From NCBI RefSeq assembly GCF_014205165.1, contig NZ_JACHMZ010000001.1:5314501-5378500 (forward strand): a stretch of 64,000 bases of DNA. The letters run 5' to 3'. The notes beneath the pieces are model-generated. The model did not search any database. It saw only the letters and a program-made list of their open reading frames with translations, and was not told the DNA's origin. Made by a program: the position numbers and the translations under genes. Source of the DNA: Micromonospora carbonacea (GTDB lineage: Bacteria; Actinomycetota; Actinomycetes; Mycobacteriales; Micromonosporaceae). Positions 33,014 through 45,438 of the stretch are shown piece by piece (positions within the stretch are counted from its first letter, which is position 1; every line of letters starts with the position of its first letter).

Positions 33014-34510
33014 TCAGGCGCCGAGGCGGGAGAGGATCAGCTCGCGGACCGTCTTCGCGTCGGCCTGGCCGCGGGTGGTCTTCATGACCGCGCCGACCAG
33101 CGCACCCGCCGCCGCGACCTTGCCGCTGCGGATCTTCTCGGCGATGTCCGGGTTGGCGGAGATCGCCTCGTCCACGGCGGCGGTGAGCGCTCCGGTGTCG
33201 GAAACGACCTCCAGGCCCCGGGCGGTCATGATCTCCGTCGGCGAGCCCTCGCCGGCCACCACGCCCTCCAGGACGCCCCGGGCCAGCTTGTCGTTGAGCT
33301 TGCCCGCGTCGACGAGGCCCTGGAGCTCCGCGACCTGCGCCGGGGTGGCCCCGACGTCGGCCAGCTCCACGCCCGTCTCGTTGGCCCGGCGGGACAGCTC
33401 GCCCAGCCACCACTTGCGGGCGGCGGCGGGGGTCGCCCCGGCGGCGACGGTCGCCTCGATCAGCTCGACCGCGCCCGCGTTGAGCACCGACTGCATGTCG
33501 GCGTCGGAGAGGCCCCACTGCTCTTGGAGGCGGCGGCGGTGCAGCCGGGGCAGCTCCGGCAGGGCCGCCTTCAGCTCGGCCACCCAGGCGGCGTCCGGGG
33601 CGAGCGGCACCAGGTCCGGCTCCGGGAAGTAGCGGTAGTCCGTCGCGGTCTCCTTGGACCGGCCCGGGGTGGTGTCGCCGGTGTCCTCGTGGAAGTGCCG
33701 CGTCTCCTGGGTGATCCGGCCGCCCGCGTCGAGCACCGACGCCTGCCGCAGCATCTCCGAGCGGACCGCCCGCTCCACCGAGCGCAGCGAGTTGACGTTC
33801 TTGGTCTCGGTGCGGGTGCCCCACTCCTGACCGGGCAGGTTGAGGGAGGTGTTGACGTCGCAGCGCAGCGACCCCTCCTCCATCCGCACGTCGGAGACGC
33901 CCAGCGAGCGGATCACGTCGCGCAGCTCGGTGACGTACGCGCGGGCCACCTCGGGGGCCAGCGCCCCCGTGCCGGGGACCGGCTTGGTGACGATCTCCAC
34001 GAGCGGGATGCCGGCCCGGTTGTAGTCGACCAGCGACTCCGTCGCGCCGTGGATGCGGCCGGTGGCCCCGCCGACGTGCAGGGTCTTGCCGGTGTCCTCC
34101 TCCAGGTGCACCCGCTCGATGCCGATGCGCACCAGTTCGCCGCCCACCTCGACGTCGAGGTAGCCGTCGACGCAGAGCGGCTCGTCGTACTGGCTGATCT
34201 GGAAGTTCTTCGGCATGTCCGGGTAGAAGTAGTTCTTCCGGGCGAACCGGCACCACGAGGCGATCGAGCAGTTGAGCGCCAGGCCGATCCGGATCGTCGC
34301 CTCGATCGCCGCCTTGTTGGCCACCGGCAGCGAGCCGGGCAGGCCCAGGCAGACCGGGCAGACCCGGGTGTTCGGCTCGCCGCCGAAGTCCGTCGGGCAG
34401 CCGCAGAACATCTTGGTGTTCGTGCCCAGCTCGACGTGGGTCTCCAGGCCGATCACCGGCTCGTAGCGGGCGACGACGTCGTCGTACGCGGGCAAGGTCG
34501 TCGTGGTCAT
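33014..34510 (-). CDS. gatB: Aspartyl/glutamyl-tRNA amidotransferase subunit B
   Basis: A 498-residue subunit of GatCAB, which converts Glu-tRNA(Gln) and/or Asp-tRNA(Asn) to the amidated forms. GatB binds the tRNA and activates the carboxylate. Family blocks are [10 protein letters not shown], the zinc-site cysteines in MFCGCP and [24 protein letters not shown], and the YqeY-like tail ending LILSRLG. GGAG lies seven bases before the ATG. In this genome gatB is separated from gatA by three other genes, one of them on the opposite strand, so it must have its own promoter. Confidence 0.97.
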   Translation of the reverse strand: MTTTTLPAYDDVVARYEPVIGLETHVELGTNTKMFCGCPTDFGGEPNTRVCPVCLGLPGSLPVANKAAIEATIRIGLALNCSIASWCRFARKNYFYPDMPKNFQISQYDEPLCVDGYLDVEVGGELVRIGIERVHLEEDTGKTLHVGGATGRIHGATESLVDYNRAGIPLVEIVTKPVPGTGALAPEVARAYVTELRDVIRSLGVSDVRMEEGSLRCDVNTSLNLPGQEWGTRTETKNVNSLRSVERAVRSEMLRQASVLDAGGRITQETRHFHEDTGDTTPGRSKETATDYRYFPEPDLVPLAPDAAWVAELKAALPELPRLHRRRLQEQWGLSDADMQSVLNAGAVELIEATVAAGATPAAARKWWLGELSRRANETGVELADVGATPAQVAELQGLVDAGKLNDKLARGVLEGVVAGEGSPTEIMTARGLEVVSDTGALTAAVDEAISANPDIAEKIRSGKVAAAGALVGAVMKTTRGQADAKTVRELILSRLGA

Positions 34511-34643
34511 TGAGACGCTCCAGGCGCGATCCGGACAGAACCGGTCCAGCCTAATGGGTTGCCGGGCCGCCCCTTCCCCGGGTTTCGCCATCCTGGCCCG
34601 TCGGCAAGGCGTTCGCCAGGCGGCTGCGGGGAAGGAGTAGACC

Positions 34644-34958
34644 ATGACGAATACGAGGGACGACCGATCGGTACACGGCGATGGGGTCGCATCGAGGCGG
34701 GCGGAGACCGGGGAGCAGGCTCGCCAAGGCTGGCTGGCGTGGCCGCTGCTCACCGCGATGGTGGCCGGGCTCGCGCTGCTGTTCTTCGGCCAGCGCGCCG
34801 TGACGCAGACGACCGGCGCGGTGCTCGCCGTCGCCATGTTCGTGGCGGCCATCGCGAACCGCCGTGCCGCGCTGCAGACCCGCCGCCGGCCGGCTGTCGG
34901 AGCGGCGGAGCGGGATGGTCGAGAAGCGCCCGCCCGAGAAGATCAGGCCGGCCGGTAG
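34644..34958 (+). CDS. Small two-helix membrane protein
   Basis: A 104-residue protein of unknown function. A charged N-terminus (residues 1-28) is followed by two hydrophobic segments (about 31-49 and 53-70) and a basic/acidic tail. GAAGGAG lies before the ATG, which supports expression. It is divergent from gatB, and its last 16 bases overlap the end of the converging TOPRIM-like gene. Small proteins of this kind beside gatB are probably lineage-specific. I do not recognise the family. Confidence 0.65.
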   Translation: MTNTRDDRSVHGDGVASRRAETGEQARQGWLAWPLLTAMVAGLALLFFGQRAVTQTTGAVLAVAMFVAAIANRRAALQTRRRPAVGAAERDGREAPAREDQAGR

Positions 34959-35572
34959 CCCAGCCGCGCCAGCGCGTCCCGCGTGTCGGACCACCACTGA
35001 CGGTACGCGGGAACATCGTCGAGCTTGGCCAGCGAGACCAGCTCCCCCAACTGCCCGAAATGATCAGTCGTGGAGCGGCTGACCCGCCCCATGATGTCGT
35101 TGAGCAGTTTCTTGGGGTCGGCGATGCGCTCCACACGTCGCGGCTGGGTAGGCAGCCCCATCTCCCTGTCAGTCCAGCGGACGCCGAGCGCGCTTCGCAA
35201 CGCGTCGCCGTCGGTCAGCAGCCATGCTTCCGTCTCGCGGACCGGCACTACGGCGATCAGTTGCTCCGCTCGTTCTCCCCACATCTGCCGCAGCGGATTC
35301 AGCCATTCGGCGACGACCCGGTCGGCGTTGGCACCGTGGTCGTGGTGAAAGAACACGAGCGAGAAACTGGCCCGGTTCTGCTCGACCAGCCTGATCACAT
35401 CCGCCGTCGAGCAAGGGCCCTTGCGGTCCCGCAGAGGCTGCACATCGGCGACCTCGACCGCGTCCTCGAACTCCGTCTGGCACAGCTCGGTCAGTGCCCT
35501 GGCCAGCAGCCTCGGCAGGAACTGATCATCGGTGACGCCCTCGGACACCAGCGCGGAGGTGAGATACCGCAT
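34943..35572 (-). CDS. DUF4276/TOPRIM-like protein, partner of the AAA ATPase
   Basis: A 209-residue protein resembling DUF4276. Acidic positions expected of a TOPRIM-like fold are visible: E11 in VSEGVTDDQFLP, D78 in FFHHDHG, and E113/E115 in VPVRETEAWLL with D121. Its ATG shares one base with the ATPase stop (TGATG), so the two are coupled. Sampled GC is about 58 percent (35341-35400) against 80 percent in gatA (37561-37620), which suggests acquisition by transfer. In PARIS, OLD/Gabija and AbiL-like systems an ATPase is paired with a TOPRIM or related effector; a similar toxic-effector role is inferred here, not shown. Confidence 0.7.
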   Translation of the reverse strand: MRYLTSALVSEGVTDDQFLPRLLARALTELCQTEFEDAVEVADVQPLRDRKGPCSTADVIRLVEQNRASFSLVFFHHDHGANADRVVAEWLNPLRQMWGERAEQLIAVVPVRETEAWLLTDGDALRSALGVRWTDREMGLPTQPRRVERIADPKKLLNDIMGRVSRSTTDHFGQLGELVSLAKLDDVPAYRQWWSDTRDALARLGYRPA

Positions 35573-36966
35573 CAGTTGTCCAACTCCGCCATCACCTCGA
35601 ACTCAGCGATCTCCCGAGGACTCACCACGGAGCCGACGTCCAGCCCATCATCGATGGTCATCTGCTGAGCACCTGCGATCCACCGCCATCGGCTGACCCG
35701 GCTGCCCGGTCTGCCGCGTTGCACGCGACTCACCACGTCCATGAATACCGCGTCGGCGCGCCGGCTCGCCTGCACGGGTTCCAGCGCACGGAGGATTGCC
35801 GGGGAATGACTGCTCAGAACAAGTTGGGTCAGAGCGATGTCGCCGGCACCGGCTGACAGGGCCCGGTCGACAAGGCTCCGGAGATACCTCACGAACTGCG
35901 CGAGACGCTGGGGAAAGATGCCGTTCTCCGGTTCTTCGAAGCAGATGAGTCCCGCGCCTCGTGGATCGTAGAGAGCTGCCAACAGAGCGATCGCACGAAG
36001 CGTGCCGTCCGAGGCCACCCTCGCCGAAAAGGGTGCTTCCTCCCGGGTGACCACCTCGACCTGTCGTTGCCGACGCGAATCGTCCTCGGCCAGACGGACC
36101 CGGACGACACCGGGAATGACGGCCGCCAGGTCGGCTGAGAGATCATTCAGAACGCCCTCGAGCCGCTCCGCGCTGCCTGTCTCGTCCGCCAGCCGGCGGA
36201 GGGTGTTCGCCAGGTGCCCGCCGTTGGCTGCCAGGCTGTCCGGATCGTCGTACGAGTCCGGGGTTCGCAGCGCACTGGGGTCGAGATGCAGCAGACGCCA
36301 CGACTGCATCTCGCGCTTGAGCGCGTAGAGCAACGGGAAGTCTGTGGCGGTCGCCAGGCTCGACAGCACCGTCGCCGTGGCGGCGGTGGCAGGCAGCCTT
36401 CGCTTCCGCCCCTGGTTGCCCTGCTGCCGGATGCTGAAGACCGGCCGCCCCTGGTCGTCGCGTTCGGTCTCCAGCGGATCGGCACCAGGTCGGTAGGCGG
36501 CCAGCCGCTTCCGTTGCTCGATGGCGAACCGGTCGTCCATCCACTTGTCGTCCGTGCGCCGGATCCGGCGTACCGCCTCGTGGATGACGTACGGGCGCTG
36601 CATCCCGCTGGTACCGGTGGATCGCAGCTCGATCCTCAGCTCGTAGCGGAGCCGGGAATGGTTGACCTCCGCCGTGTCGCCGAACGCGTCGGTGACCGAG
36701 CGGCCCAGCAACACCTCGACAGCGAAGGACATCTCGCCGACCACCGTGCCATCGGTGTGCTTGTGGAAGAGATCCACGACGTCACCCCGCATGTGCTGGG
36801 CTGCCTCTAGGACCGGGTCACCCGCCAGCCTGCTCAGGAACTGAATCGCGTCGAATAGGTTCGACTTGCCCGCCGCGTTCCGTCCGATGATCACAAGGAA
36901 GGGCGGGATGTCCAGCGAGAACTCGCGGAACGACTTGAAGCCGTCGATCTCGATTCGCGTGAGCAT
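35572..36966 (-). CDS. AAA15-type ATPase of a putative defence pair
   Basis: A 464-residue SMC/OLD-like ATPase. Walker A is GRNAAGKS (28-35). The ABC-like signature region SDGTLR (319-324), Walker B ICFEEPENG (341-349) and H-loop SSHS (385-388) close the site. The opening LTRIEIDGFKSFREFSLDI is typical of this class. The middle (about 100-280) is a helical insertion. It starts 12 bases after gatA on the same strand behind a GAGGGGCGGGCGGG tract, so it may ride on the gat operon transcript. Sampled GC is 65-68 percent, below the flanks. Sensing of phage or nucleic acids is inferred from related two-gene systems. Confidence 0.8.
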   Translation of the reverse strand: MLTRIEIDGFKSFREFSLDIPPFLVIIGRNAAGKSNLFDAIQFLSRLAGDPVLEAAQHMRGDVVDLFHKHTDGTVVGEMSFAVEVLLGRSVTDAFGDTAEVNHSRLRYELRIELRSTGTSGMQRPYVIHEAVRRIRRTDDKWMDDRFAIEQRKRLAAYRPGADPLETERDDQGRPVFSIRQQGNQGRKRRLPATAATATVLSSLATATDFPLLYALKREMQSWRLLHLDPSALRTPDSYDDPDSLAANGGHLANTLRRLADETGSAERLEGVLNDLSADLAAVIPGVVRVRLAEDDSRRQRQVEVVTREEAPFSARVASDGTLRAIALLAALYDPRGAGLICFEEPENGIFPQRLAQFVRYLRSLVDRALSAGAGDIALTQLVLSSHSPAILRALEPVQASRRADAVFMDVVSRVQRGRPGSRVSRWRWIAGAQQMTIDDGLDVGSVVSPREIAEFEVMAELDN

Positions 36967-36978
36967 CCCGCCCGCCCC

Positions 36979-38454
36979 TCACAGTGCCGGTGGGGTGAAC
37001 GTGCCGACCGCGGACTCCAGCGCGGCGGCGACCCGGTACATCCGGTCGTCGGCCATCGTCGGGGCCATGACCTGGAGGCCGACGGGCAGCCCCTCGGAGA
37101 GCCCGCACGGCACCGAGATGCCCGGCCCGCCGTACAGGTTGGTGGGGATGGTGTAGAGATCGGCCAGGTACATCTGGTACGGGTCGGAGGTGCGCGCGCC
37201 GATCGGGAACGCCACGAACGGGGTGGTCGGCGAGATCAGCGCGTCGACCCGCTCGAACGCGGCGGTGAAGTCGCGGGTGATCAGGGTGCGGACCTTCTGC
37301 GCCTGCCCGTAGTAGGCGTCGTAGTAGCCCGAGGAGAGCGCGTACGTGCCGAGCATGATCCGGCGCTTGACCTCGGGGCCGAAGCCGGCGTCCCGGGTCA
37401 GCGACATGACCTCTTCGAGGGACCGGTTGCCGTCGTCGCCCTCGCGCAGGCCGAACCGGACGCCGTCGAAGCGGGCCAGGTTGGAGGAGCACTCGCTCGG
37501 GGCGATCAGGTAGTACGCCGGCAGCGCGTACGTGAAGTGGGGGCAGGACACCTCGACGATCTCCGCGCCGAGCTTGGCCAGGGCGTCGACGGAGTCGCGG
37601 AACGCCGCCGCGACGCCCGGCTCCGCGCCCTCGCCGGAGAACTCGGAGACCACGCCCAGCTTCACGCCGGTCAGGTCGCCGGTCGCGCCGAGCCGGGCGG
37701 CGGCGACCACGTCGGGCACCGGCTGCGGGACGGAGGTGGAGTCGCGCGGGTCGTGGCCGCCGATGGCCGCGTGCAGCAGCGCCGCGTCGAGCACCGTACG
37801 CGCGCACGGGCCGGGGGTGTCCAGCGAGGAGGAGAACGCCACCAGGCCGTAGCGGGAGGTGCCGCCGTAGGTGGGCTTCGCGCCGACGGTGCCGGTCACC
37901 GCGCCCGGCTGGCGGATCGAGCCGCCGGTGTCCGAGCCGATGGCCAGGGGCGCCTCGTACGCGGCGAGGGCGGCGGCGCTGCCGCCACCGGAGCCGCCGG
38001 GGATGCGATCGGTGTCCCACGGGTTGCGGGTCGGCCCGTACGCCGAGTATTCCGTGGAGGAGCCCATCGCGAACTCGTCCATGTTGGTCTTGCCGAGCAG
38101 CACCGTGCCGGCGGCGCGCAGCCGCTGCACGATCGTCGCGTCGTACGGCGGACGCCAGCCTTCGAGGATCTTCGACCCGACGGTGGTCGGCACGCCCTTG
38201 GTGGTGAGCACGTCCTTGACGGCGACCGGCACGCCCGCGAGCGGGCCGAGTTCCTCGCCGGCGGCCCGGCGCTCGTCGACGGCGCGGGCGGCGGCGAGCG
38301 CGCCGTCGGCGTCGACGTGCAGGAAGGCGTTGACCCGGTCGTCGACGGCGGCGATGCGGTCCAGGTGGGCCCGGGTCACCTCGACCGCCGAGGTCTGGCC
38401 GTCGGCGACGAGGCCGGCGAGCTCGACGGCGGTCAGCTTGGTCAGGTCGGTCAT
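36979..38454 (-). CDS. gatA: Aspartyl/glutamyl-tRNA amidotransferase subunit A
   Basis: A 491-residue amidase that releases ammonia from glutamine for GatB. The Ser-cisSer-Lys catalytic set is present: lysine in VAVKDVL, the serine-rich [13 protein letters not shown] and the nucleophile serine in [10 protein letters not shown]. Length matches the family. The ATG overlaps the gatC stop as ATGA, so gatC and gatA are coupled. The next gene on the strand is the foreign-looking AAA ATPase instead of gatB. Confidence 0.97.
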   Translation of the reverse strand: MTDLTKLTAVELAGLVADGQTSAVEVTRAHLDRIAAVDDRVNAFLHVDADGALAAARAVDERRAAGEELGPLAGVPVAVKDVLTTKGVPTTVGSKILEGWRPPYDATIVQRLRAAGTVLLGKTNMDEFAMGSSTEYSAYGPTRNPWDTDRIPGGSGGGSAAALAAYEAPLAIGSDTGGSIRQPGAVTGTVGAKPTYGGTSRYGLVAFSSSLDTPGPCARTVLDAALLHAAIGGHDPRDSTSVPQPVPDVVAAARLGATGDLTGVKLGVVSEFSGEGAEPGVAAAFRDSVDALAKLGAEIVEVSCPHFTYALPAYYLIAPSECSSNLARFDGVRFGLREGDDGNRSLEEVMSLTRDAGFGPEVKRRIMLGTYALSSGYYDAYYGQAQKVRTLITRDFTAAFERVDALISPTTPFVAFPIGARTSDPYQMYLADLYTIPTNLYGGPGISVPCGLSEGLPVGLQVMAPTMADDRMYRVAAALESAVGTFTPPAL

Positions 38455-38756
38455 GACGCCACATCCTCGTCCAGGATCCGCGGGACGCGGAACCGCTGCT
38501 CCTCGGCGTCGGGCGCGCCCGACAGGGCCTCGGCCGGGGTCAGGCCGGGCACCACCACGTCCTCACGCAGCACGTTGGTCAACGGCACGGAGTGGGACGT
38601 CGGCGGGATGTCCGCCGCGGCGACCTCGCCGACCTGGGCGACCGCCTGGAGGATCGTGTCGAGCTGGCCGGCGAAGGTGTCCAGCTCCTCCTCCGTGACG
38701 GCGAGCCGCGACAGTCGCGCCAGGTGCGCGACCTCCTCGCGGGAGATGGCGGCCAT
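38451..38756 (-). CDS. gatC: Aspartyl/glutamyl-tRNA amidotransferase subunit C
   Basis: A 101-residue stabilising subunit of GatCAB. It shows the family start [21 protein letters not shown], the central helical IDTILQAV-like segment and a C-terminal FRVPRILD tail that wraps GatA. GAAGGGG lies six bases before the ATG at 38756. It overlaps gatA and heads the gat operon. Confidence 0.94.
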   Translation of the reverse strand: MAAISREEVAHLARLSRLAVTEEELDTFAGQLDTILQAVAQVGEVAAADIPPTSHSVPLTNVLREDVVVPGLTPAEALSGAPDAEEQRFRVPRILDEDVAS

Positions 38757-38853
38757 CAGTGCCCCCTTCTGGCTGTCTGTCCTGCTGCATCTGGCGGTGG
38801 CTTGCCGCGCGCCGGCAACGACGATGACGCGCGGTGACCGCAGCGAGTCTATT

Positions 38854-38871
38854 GCCCGGCACGGGCCGGGC
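38854..38871. terminator. Short hairpin after the second GGDEF/EAL gene
   Basis: GCCCGGC and GCCGGGC (7 bp, 4-base loop) lie about 38 bases beyond the stop of the GGDEF/EAL gene and upstream of gatC. It is a plausible weak terminator. Confidence 0.4.
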
Positions 38872-38908
38872 GTCCCCGACTCCCCCTGCGGCCGGCGCGG
38901 CGGCGGGG

Positions 38909-41308
38909 TCAGCGGGCCTGCGGGGGGCGGCTCTCCGCCTCGCGGGCCGCCGGCCGCAGCGGCCGGTAGCGGGCCAGCCAGTCGGTCAGCTCCCCGGCGG
39001 GCATCGGCCGGGCGTAGAACCAGCCCTGCGCCACGTCGCAGCCGGCGGCGTGCAGCAGCCGCCAGGTGCGCTCGTCCTCGACGCCCTCGGCGACGACCCG
39101 CAGCCCGAGCGCCCCGGCCAGCTCGATCATCGACCGGACGATCGCGGCGTCGTCGGCGTCGTCGGCCATCCCGAGCACGAACGACCGGTCCACCTTGACC
39201 TCCGACAGGGGCAGCCGGCGCAGGTGCTGCATGCTGGAGTAGCCGGTGCCGAAGTCGTCCAGGGCGATGGCGACGCCGATGGCGTGCAGCCGCGAGATGG
39301 TGGCCAGCACCCGCCGGGGGTCGGCCATCAGCGCGCCCTCGGTGATCTCCAGTTGCAGCCGGTCGGGCCGGACGCCGTAGCGGGCCAGCCGGTCGGCGAT
39401 CTGGTCGGCGATCTCGCCGGTGTGCAGGTCCCGGACGCTGACGTTGAGCGCGGCCCGCAGGGTGATCCCGGCCGCCGCCCACTTGGCCAGCTGCTCCACC
39501 ACGTCGTCGACGACCCGGCGGGTGAGCAGCCGCATCACGGCGCTCTGCTCGGCGACCCGGATCAGCTCCTCCGGGTCGACCATGCCCCGGCGCGGGTGCC
39601 GCCAGCGCAGCAGCGCCTCGACGCCCACCACCTCGCCCGTGGCGATGGCGACCTGCGGCTGGTAGTACATGGTGATCCGCCCGACGCCCTCGACGTCGCC
39701 GCACGCCGGCCCGGCCTGCGGCGCCGGCCCCACGGCGTCCGCCCCGCCCGGCTCGGCGTCGGGCCCGGCGGCCCGCCGCCGGATCGGGTCGGCGGCGGTG
39801 ACGATCCGGTTGATCAGGTCGTCGGGGTGGTCCGGCTCCGCGCGTTGCCGGTGCCGGCGGGCCCGCCACCGGCCCGGCCCGGCGGGCGTCGGCCGCCCCG
39901 CGTCGACCGGGCCGCCCGCCGCCGCGGGGAGGGCCGCCGGCAGCGCGGCCCCGTCGCCGCCGCGCGCACCGACCGGCGCGTCGCGCTCCGCCGCCCCGGC
40001 CGGCCCCGCCTCGAGTACGCGCCGCAGGTCGGCCAGGAGCCCCAGCCGCTCGGCCGAGTTGTGGTCGGACTCGGCGGCATACACGGCGATGGTGTCGTTG
40101 CGGTGCTTGGCGTCGTACATGGCGACGTCGGCGTGGCGCATCAGGGTGGCGAAGTCCTCGCCGTGTTCGGGATACATGGCGATGCCGATGGAGCCCCCGA
40201 CGTCCAGCGGCAGCCCGTCCAGCGACACCGGCTCGGCGAGCGCGGCGACCAGCCGCTCGGCCGTGGCGCGGGCGGCGTCCACGCCGGTGAGCCCGGTGCT
40301 GACGATGGCGAACTCGTCCCCGCCGAGGCGGGCGAGCAGGTCCCGCTCCCCCACCGCGCCGGCCAGCCGGGCGCTGACCTCGATCAGCAGGCGGTCGCCG
40401 ACGGCGTGGCCGAGCGCGTCGTTGACGTTCTTGAACCGGTCCAGGTCGATCAGCAGCAGCGCGAGGTGGGCGTCCGGTTCGTTGCGCGCGGACCGCTCGG
40501 CGTGCAGGTGGACCTGCTCGGCGACCTCGGCCAGCAGCGCCTTGCGGTTGGGCAGGCCGGTGAGCGGGTCGAGCGCGCCGAGTTGTTCCTGCTCGGCGGC
40601 GAGCCGGGCCATCCGGTACACCGCGAACAGCGGCACCAGCACCAGCGGGATCAGCGCGGCGCTGGCCCGGGCGGCGGCCACCAGCACGGGGGCGAGCAGC
40701 AGCAGCGACCCGGTGGAGATCAGCTCGTAGCCCAGGCCGGACCGGACACCGGGCCACCAGCGGTCCGCGAAGCGCAGCCGGATGGCGGTGCTGACCAGGC
40801 CGTAGTTGACCGCGAACCAGACGGCGGTCGCCCCGCCCACCGCGAGCACGTCGACCGCGCGCAGCCGCCCGCCGGCGAAGATGCTCCCCGGCCCGAGCGC
40901 GGTGACCGCCGAGGCGGCGGCGAGGGCGCAGGCGTACTGGGCGGCGTTGAAGCCGGAGCGCCATCCGGCGTGCCCCATCCGCCAGCCGGAGACGACCACC
41001 GCCACGGTCTGCACGGCCACCGCGGGCCCGAGCCCCCAGCCGAGCAGGATCGCGAACGTGAAGCAGGTGGACGGGAAGACCGCCGACGACTGCCGCCGCC
41101 CGGGCGGCACGAACGGCCGCGCGTCGCAGACGACGGCGAGCGCCGCCATCGTCCAGAACGCCGCCGGCAGCTCGTTGAGCCGGCCCGCCAGCGCGGCCAG
41201 CGGCCCGACGGTGAGCAGCGCCGCCAGCGCGGCGACGGCGGCGACGAAGCCGAAGAAGGACGTCGCCCGTCCCGGCGGGACGGAGTTTCGCGGATCGGCG
41301 GCCTCCAT
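38909..41308 (-). CDS. Membrane GGDEF-EAL c-di-GMP enzyme
   Basis: A 799-residue protein with seven or so hydrophobic segments (residues 15-225), a GGDEF domain with an intact LGGDEFAI signature and an EAL domain with [16 protein letters not shown] and VKVDRSF. Both synthesis and breakdown of c-di-GMP are therefore possible, unlike the degenerate protein at 23318-26050. About 110 residues of low-complexity Pro/Gly/Arg/Ala sequence split the first helix of the EAL domain, between [11 protein letters not shown] and TMYYQPQ. The ATG has GGGAGG upstream, and a perfect hairpin lies just before that. It is flanked by gatC and ligA, with no obvious pathway partner. Confidence 0.9.
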   Translation of the reverse strand: MEAADPRNSVPPGRATSFFGFVAAVAALAALLTVGPLAALAGRLNELPAAFWTMAALAVVCDARPFVPPGRRQSSAVFPSTCFTFAILLGWGLGPAVAVQTVAVVVSGWRMGHAGWRSGFNAAQYACALAAASAVTALGPGSIFAGGRLRAVDVLAVGGATAVWFAVNYGLVSTAIRLRFADRWWPGVRSGLGYELISTGSLLLLAPVLVAAARASAALIPLVLVPLFAVYRMARLAAEQEQLGALDPLTGLPNRKALLAEVAEQVHLHAERSARNEPDAHLALLLIDLDRFKNVNDALGHAVGDRLLIEVSARLAGAVGERDLLARLGGDEFAIVSTGLTGVDAARATAERLVAALAEPVSLDGLPLDVGGSIGIAMYPEHGEDFATLMRHADVAMYDAKHRNDTIAVYAAESDHNSAERLGLLADLRRVLEAGPAGAAERDAPVGARGGDGAALPAALPAAAGGPVDAGRPTPAGPGRWRARRHRQRAEPDHPDDLINRIVTAADPIRRRAAGPDAEPGGADAVGPAPQAGPACGDVEGVGRITMYYQPQVAIATGEVVGVEALLRWRHPRRGMVDPEELIRVAEQSAVMRLLTRRVVDDVVEQLAKWAAAGITLRAALNVSVRDLHTGEIADQIADRLARYGVRPDRLQLEITEGALMADPRRVLATISRLHAIGVAIALDDFGTGYSSMQHLRRLPLSEVKVDRSFVLGMADDADDAAIVRSMIELAGALGLRVVAEGVEDERTWRLLHAAGCDVAQGWFYARPMPAGELTDWLARYRPLRPAAREAESRPPQAR

Positions 41309-41325
41309 CGCACCTCCCGGGCAGC

Positions 41326-41356
41326 GGTCACGGCGGGCCCTGCGCCCGCCGTGACC
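41326..41356. promoter_or_regulatory. Perfect 13-bp hairpin in the GGDEF-EAL leader
   Basis: GGTCACGGCGGGC (41326-41338) pairs perfectly with 41344-41356 around a 5-base loop. It ends about eight bases upstream of the ribosome-binding site of the GGDEF-EAL gene. Its position suggests control of translation start or of transcript stability, or a protein-binding palindrome. Confidence 0.55.
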
Positions 41357-41498
41357 ACCATGAAACGCTCTGGGTGCCGCTTTTCAGAGATGACAGCCGC
41401 GAATCGGTCCTAGTCGTAACTAACTTGGTATACGCGGCCAGGTCCGGTCAAGGTGTACGAGCGGCCGCCCGTCGCGGGCCGCCGCGCTCCCGCTCGGG

Positions 41499-43920
<2,422 letters not shown>

Positions 43921-43971
43921 TGCGCCGGCGGGAGTCGTCCACGCCCCGGCACGGCTGGACCACGCGGGCAG

Positions 43972-44985
43972 TCAGTCGAGGGCGGCGGCGAGGGCGGCGA
44001 GCTGGTCGGCGTACTCGATGCGGGCGGCCCAGTCGGTCGGCCAGGCCGGCAGGCCGTACGCCGCGCCGACGAACGCGCCGGCCAGGGCCGCGATGGAGTC
44101 GGAGTCGCCGGCGGTGGTCGCGCCGCGCGCCAGCGCGCCGACCGGGTCGTCGGCGTGCCACAGCGCGCAGAGCAACGCGGTCGCCAGCGCCTCCTCGGCC
44201 ACCCACCCCTCGCCGGTACGCCGGCAGGGGTCGTCGCCGTCGTCGGGGCGGGTCAGGGTGGTGGTCAGGCGGCCCAGCGCGCCCAGGCACTCGTCCCAGC
44301 CCCGGGCGATGAACTCCTGCGGCGAGTCGACGCCGGGGCGCTGCCACAGGTCGCCGAGCCAGTCCGACCGGTAGACCCGGCGCTGCTCCCGGGCCCGGTC
44401 GGTGAGCAGCGCCGGCAGCTCGGCCAGCGCCGCGCCGTCGCGCAGCAGGCGCACCGCGTACGCCGTCAGCTCGCTCGCGGCCAGCCCAGTCGGGTGGCCG
44501 TGGGTCAGGCCCGCCTGGAGCTGGGCGAGGCCGGCCAGGGTGTCCAGGTCGACGGCGAGCAGCCCGACCGGGGTGACCCGCATGTTGGCCCCGCAGCCCT
44601 TCGAGCCGGCCACGGTCGCCTCCTGCCAGCGCACCCCCCGGGACAGCTCCGCGCAGGCCCGCAGGCAGGTCATGCCCGGCGCGCGGTTGTTGTCGGGGCT
44701 GACCGCCCAGGCCAGGAAGCGCTCGCGCAGCAGCGGCTCGACCGCCGCCGGGGTGTACGCGGGCGCGTCGTGCAGCGCCCAGCCCACCGCGAGCGCCATC
44801 TGGGTGTCGTCGGTGACCAGCGCCGGGTCGCCCGCCAGCTCCCGGGGGCCGGACGGGCCGTACCGGCGGTGGATCTCGGCGACGGTCAGGAACTCGGTCG
44901 GGCGGCCCAGCGCGTCACCGTAGGCCAGGCCGAGCAGCGAGCCGGAGGCCCGCCGGAGCGAGGAGTCGATCACCCGTGTGATCAT
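43972..44985 (-). CDS. ADP-ribosylglycohydrolase family protein
   Basis: A 337-residue all-helical hydrolase that removes ADP-ribose from proteins or small molecules with two magnesium ions. Metal-site motifs are visible near both ends: VTDDTQMALAVG early and GDSDSIAALAGAF late, with GLAYGDALGRPTE at the start. Length is normal. The ATG at 44985 is preferred over a TTG at 45024. Target unknown; relatives act on DraG-type modified enzymes or on ADP-ribosylated products of toxins. It precedes a 27-bp inverted-repeat element. Confidence 0.88.
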   Translation of the reverse strand: MITRVIDSSLRRASGSLLGLAYGDALGRPTEFLTVAEIHRRYGPSGPRELAGDPALVTDDTQMALAVGWALHDAPAYTPAAVEPLLRERFLAWAVSPDNNRAPGMTCLRACAELSRGVRWQEATVAGSKGCGANMRVTPVGLLAVDLDTLAGLAQLQAGLTHGHPTGLAASELTAYAVRLLRDGAALAELPALLTDRAREQRRVYRSDWLGDLWQRPGVDSPQEFIARGWDECLGALGRLTTTLTRPDDGDDPCRRTGEGWVAEEALATALLCALWHADDPVGALARGATTAGDSDSIAALAGAFVGAAYGLPAWPTDWAARIEYADQLAALAAALD

Positions 44986-45033
44986 GCCGCGCCCCGGCGG
45001 TCCCCGCCATGTGGCGGGACACAACCGGGCCGG

Positions 45034-45411
45034 TCAGTCCCAGCAGAGGCAGAACGGGTGGCCGGCCGGGTCGGCGTAGACCCGGAACCCCTCCCCCTCG
45101 CCGTCGAGCCGGCGCGCGCCCAGCGCCAGCACCGCCCGCTCGGCCGCCTCAATGTCGGTGACGGTGACGTCGAGGTGGAGCTGCTGCGGCCGCTCCGGGT
45201 CGGGCCAGGTCGGCGGGCGCAGGTCGGGGGCGCGCTGGAAGGCCAGCCGGGGGTGTTGCCCCACCGGGCCGCCGAGCACCACCCACTCGTCGCCGTCGGA
45301 GTCACCCTCCGCCAGCGGCAGGCCCGTCAGCTCGGCGTAGAACGCCGCGAGGGCACGGGGGTCGGGGCAGTCGACGACCGTGGTGCGCAGTTGTCCGATC
45401 ATGTGCGTCAT
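45034..45411 (-). CDS. VOC (glyoxalase/bleomycin resistance) superfamily protein
   Basis: A 125-residue vicinal-oxygen-chelate protein with two beta-alpha-beta repeats: VVDCPDPRALAAFYAELTGLP in the first half and LHLDVTVTDIEAAERAVLALG then YADPAGHPFCLCW in the second. The ends of these repeats carry the usual His/Glu-type positions only in part. Function ranges from antibiotic binding to isomerases, so none is assigned. Two ATGs (45411 and 45402) are possible starts. It precedes the ADP-ribosylglycohydrolase gene on the same strand. Confidence 0.8.
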   Translation of the reverse strand: MTHMIGQLRTTVVDCPDPRALAAFYAELTGLPLAEGDSDGDEWVVLGGPVGQHPRLAFQRAPDLRPPTWPDPERPQQLHLDVTVTDIEAAERAVLALGARRLDGEGEGFRVYADPAGHPFCLCWD

Positions 45412-45438
45412 CCTGCCCACGGGGTGCGACAGGAAACC

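Noticed and set aside
38834..41413. A 859-codon plus-strand frame opposite the GGDEF-EAL gene
   Set aside because: It is a shadow of the minus-strand gene, which has complete GGDEF and EAL motifs and a good ribosome-binding site.
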